Positions 62,175 to 64,000 of a DNA stretch of 64,000 nt are shown here, piece after piece. The position numbers and the translations under genes were made by a program. Within the stretch, counting starts at the first letter, position 1, and each line of letters opens with the position of its first letter. The notes below the pieces were generated by a model. It saw nothing but the letters and a program-made list of their open reading frames with translations. It was not told the origin of the DNA and searched no databases. This DNA comes from M3007 sp031373665 (GTDB taxonomy: Bacteria > Bacteroidota > Bacteroidia > Chitinophagales > Saprospiraceae). The stretch spans positions 40,336 to 104,335 of the forward strand of contig JANMMZ010000093.1 in the NCBI GenBank assembly GCA_031373665.1, read 5' to 3'.

Positions 62175-63671
62175 ATGAATCGAATCCTTTACACACTTAC
62201 CATACTCGTAGGTATGGCTTCTTCTTCCTTCGCACAACAACCTACCGATAACTGGTGTGGTTACAAAGGAAAGTCCCCTTGGTTGACTAAATATCAGCAG
62301 CGCATGGCGCACCAAAACCACCCTGAAAACGATAATGACACCACTGTACTATACGTTCCCGTCACTTTTCATATCACAGGAAACGATGCTGGCAACGGTT
62401 ATTTTTCTTTGGATCAAGCCATTCGTGCCCTGTGCGAAATGAATGATAGATTTAGCGACGCTTATATCAGTTTTTATTTAGAGCCAGGTGATCCAGTCCG
62501 TTATTTGAACAATACTGGTTGGCACGTGCATGGTTGGGACGGCGGAGCAGATATGATCCAAGCCAACAATATACCAGACCGTCTTAACCTATATATCGTA
62601 CAAGACCCCGCTGGTAATTGTGGTTACTCATGGTATGATGCCATCGTAATGGGAAAAAACTGCTCTGGTGCTGGCAATATCACTTGGTCGCATGAAGCAG
62701 GACACCACTTTTCTTTGCCACACCCGTTCTATGGTTGGGAAGGTTTTACATGGAACTACAATGAGCCTGCCCCAGAAATCGTCAATGATCGTCAAGTAGA
62801 AAAAATGGACGGTACCAATTGCTATGATTCTGGAGATGGATTCTGCGATACTGAGCCAGATTACCTTAATTATCGGTGGTCTTGCAATGATAGCGGACGC
62901 AGTGTACAGCAACAAAAAGATCCTAATGGGGTGCCATTTCGTTCTGATGCTACCTTGATGATGGGTTATGCTTCTGATGTTTGCTCTTCGCGGTTCACAA
63001 AGGAACAAATTGAGGCGATGCGTGCAAATTTGCAAGATGAACACCAATCCTACTTGCAAGTATCAGAGCCTCCTGCCGGAATAGATGATAATGCATTTGT
63101 GCAACCTATAAGCCCAATTGATTCTGCCATAGTACACTACAAAAACATCACACTCAAGTGGAGTGCTATCCCCAATGCTACCTTTTATGTGGTGGAAATT
63201 GGCCTTAACACTGATTTTGCGCCTCGATTGTATTATAAGACTATCTATAATGATACTACCGTAACAATTACAACGGGAATATTAAACAATCGGTTATTGC
63301 CTTGGAAAGTACGCGCGTACAGCGAATGGGATCTTTGCCAGCCCAATGATAGCATACAGTTGGGATATTTAACTACTAAAAACCTAAGTTCGGTAAATGA
63401 CCTTGAATCATCGTTAGAAATAGGACTTACGCCAAGCCTTGTTTCCCAAGGATTGCCCGCTACCCTATCAATATCAAGCGATACAAAGATGGATGTATTG
63501 ATGAGTATCACGGATGCCGCCGGACGCATTTGTTATTCTGAAAATCAGACCATCTTTTTTGGAGATAATACGATTGAAGTACCAACCTCAGGGCTTAGTA
63601 GTGGCGTTTATGTCGTTAGCCTCCGCAATGCTAAAGGCATTTTGGTTAGGCGGTTGACGGTTTGTAATTAA
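62175..63671 (+). CDS. M43-type metalloprotease with T9SS sorting domain (paralogue of the 14544 gene)
   Basis: A 498-residue secreted zinc protease. A signal peptide ends at about residue 20 (ASSSFAQQ). The zinc site is HEAGHHFSLPH (H173, H177, H183), and MMGYASDVCSSRF gives the Met-turn. The disulphide-rich segments DPAGNCGYSWYDA and DGTNCYDSGDGFCDTEPDYL match the paralogue. A fibronectin-III-like module (about 315-395, LKWSAIPNATFYVVEIG) precedes the T9SS domain (about 415-498, with ITDAAGRICYS and SGVYVVSLRN). The pair diverged but kept the same domain order and the zinc motif at the same residue number, about 47 kb apart. Confidence 0.92.
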   Translation: MNRILYTLTILVGMASSSFAQQPTDNWCGYKGKSPWLTKYQQRMAHQNHPENDNDTTVLYVPVTFHITGNDAGNGYFSLDQAIRALCEMNDRFSDAYISFYLEPGDPVRYLNNTGWHVHGWDGGADMIQANNIPDRLNLYIVQDPAGNCGYSWYDAIVMGKNCSGAGNITWSHEAGHHFSLPHPFYGWEGFTWNYNEPAPEIVNDRQVEKMDGTNCYDSGDGFCDTEPDYLNYRWSCNDSGRSVQQQKDPNGVPFRSDATLMMGYASDVCSSRFTKEQIEAMRANLQDEHQSYLQVSEPPAGIDDNAFVQPISPIDSAIVHYKNITLKWSAIPNATFYVVEIGLNTDFAPRLYYKTIYNDTTVTITTGILNNRLLPWKVRAYSEWDLCQPNDSIQLGYLTTKNLSSVNDLESSLEIGLTPSLVSQGLPATLSISSDTKMDVLMSITDAAGRICYSENQTIFFGDNTIEVPTSGLSSGVYVVSLRNAKGILVRRLTVCN

Positions 63672-63767
63672 GGAAATTTAGTGCGGATCGTGTCGGAGTG
63701 ACTCAAAGTCCAATATTGTCACTTTAAGGAATCGCAACAAACATGAGTCATCCCGAATTTTAGAAAA

Positions 63768-63867
63768 AGGTGCAGCGCACCGGAACATTTGTAGATATTG
63801 GTTATCAATGCGTTATGAGGTGCAGCGCACCGGAACATTAAATGCAATATTACGGTGTGCTGCACCT
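63768..63867. repeat. Three copies of a 22-bp repeat, two direct and one inverted
   Basis: AGGTGCAGCGCACCGGAACATT occurs at 63768-63789 and 63818-63839. A diverged third copy lies on the opposite strand at 63846-63867. Each contains the palindrome GGTGC-agc-GCACC, and the last two copies can pair into a hairpin. Confidence 0.85.
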
Positions 63868-63896
63868 TTTGTCGGCCAAGGGGTGGCAATGGGCTA

Positions 63897-64000
63897 ATCG
63901 GGTGGGAGGCGGTTTTAGCCGCCGTCCCCCCACACCACCGGACGTACTCTCGTATCACGGCGGTTTCCGTTAATGTCGTTTCCTAGTCAATTCTGCATAA
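63897..64000 (-). mobile_element. 3' end of a group II intron (domains V and VI), body beyond the window
   Basis: On the minus strand, ACCGCCGTGATAC-GAGA-GTACGTCCGGTGGT (63964-63932) folds as a domain V: a lower helix CCGCCG/CGGTGG containing a CGC triad opposite GUG, a GNRA tetraloop (GAGA) and an internal bulge. Next comes a domain VI-like hairpin (CCGCC/GGCGG, 63923-63908) and an end near CCCGAT at 63897. The layout matches bacterial class C introns. The intron reverse transcriptase would lie past position 64000 and is not seen. Confidence 0.7.

Noticed and set aside
63719..63958. 79-residue minus-strand open frame at the right end
   Set aside because: It runs through the domain V/VI intron structure and the short repeats and has no protein-like composition; best explained by the structured RNA.

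Overview
The window is a chromosomal segment of a Bacteroidota bacterium, probably Saprospiria or a related gliding lineage. I base this on four things. There are type IX secretion (T9SS) sorting tails of both kinds, including a gliding-associated C-terminal domain behind ten SprB repeats. There is a TonB-dependent receptor paired with a DUF4249 lipoprotein. There are LytS/LytTR regulators. Many genes carry a Bacteroidota-type -7 promoter element of the form TAnnTTTG. The placement below phylum is inference; no rRNA or tRNA gene was seen.

Layout. 1-2.0 kb: the end of an unknown membrane-anchored protein and tgt. 2.4-7.1 kb: a giant SprB-repeat adhesin. 7.1-11.3 kb: two multi-spanning membrane proteins and, after a terminator, a three-gene operon with a PspA-like coiled-coil membrane protein. 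11.5-17.2 kb: a glycosyltransferase, small secreted proteins, an alpha/beta hydrolase, an M43-type T9SS metalloprotease and a NadR-like kinase. 17.4-22.3 kb: a TPR histidine kinase, a LytTR regulator and a T9SS fibronectin-III protein. 22.4-23.5 kb: a decayed locus with an HTH remnant and a frameshifted secreted-protein gene. 23.5-28.7 kb: two hypotheticals, then an operon of M1 peptidase, PnuC and a small membrane protein. 28.8-30.9 kb: thioesterase, pyrR, pyrB. 31-37.1 kb: a 2038-residue alpha-2-macroglobulin lipoprotein. 37.1-37.6 kb: a MITE-like element and an orphan gene tail. 37.6-46 kb: an EGF-like lipoprotein, a T9SS protein and a minus-strand run of DsbD, M28 and M14 peptidases. 46.2-53 kb: a YfhO-type membrane protein, a candidate small RNA, the DUF4249 lipoprotein and the TonB receptor. 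53-62 kb: KdsD, a nucleoside-hydrolase-like protein, an HhH-like protein, a long nested palindrome, ClpB, an Lrp/AsnC regulator, an S41 protease and HolA. 62-64 kb: a second M43 protease paralogous to the first, a short repeat cluster, and the 3' end of a group II intron running off the right edge.

The common theme is secretion and surface proteolysis: five peptidases predicted to act outside the cytoplasm, four ordinary T9SS cargo proteins, one adhesin, a periplasmic thiol-redox protein and a protease-trapping macroglobulin. Housekeeping genes (tgt, pyrR-pyrB, holA, clpB, kdsD, nicotinamide riboside uptake and phosphorylation) lie between them. The least explained items are the nested palindrome after clpB, the MITE-like element with flanking direct repeats, the terminator-bounded gene-free interval at 48.8-49.0 kb, the PspA-like operon, and long perfect inverted repeats inside coding sequence.
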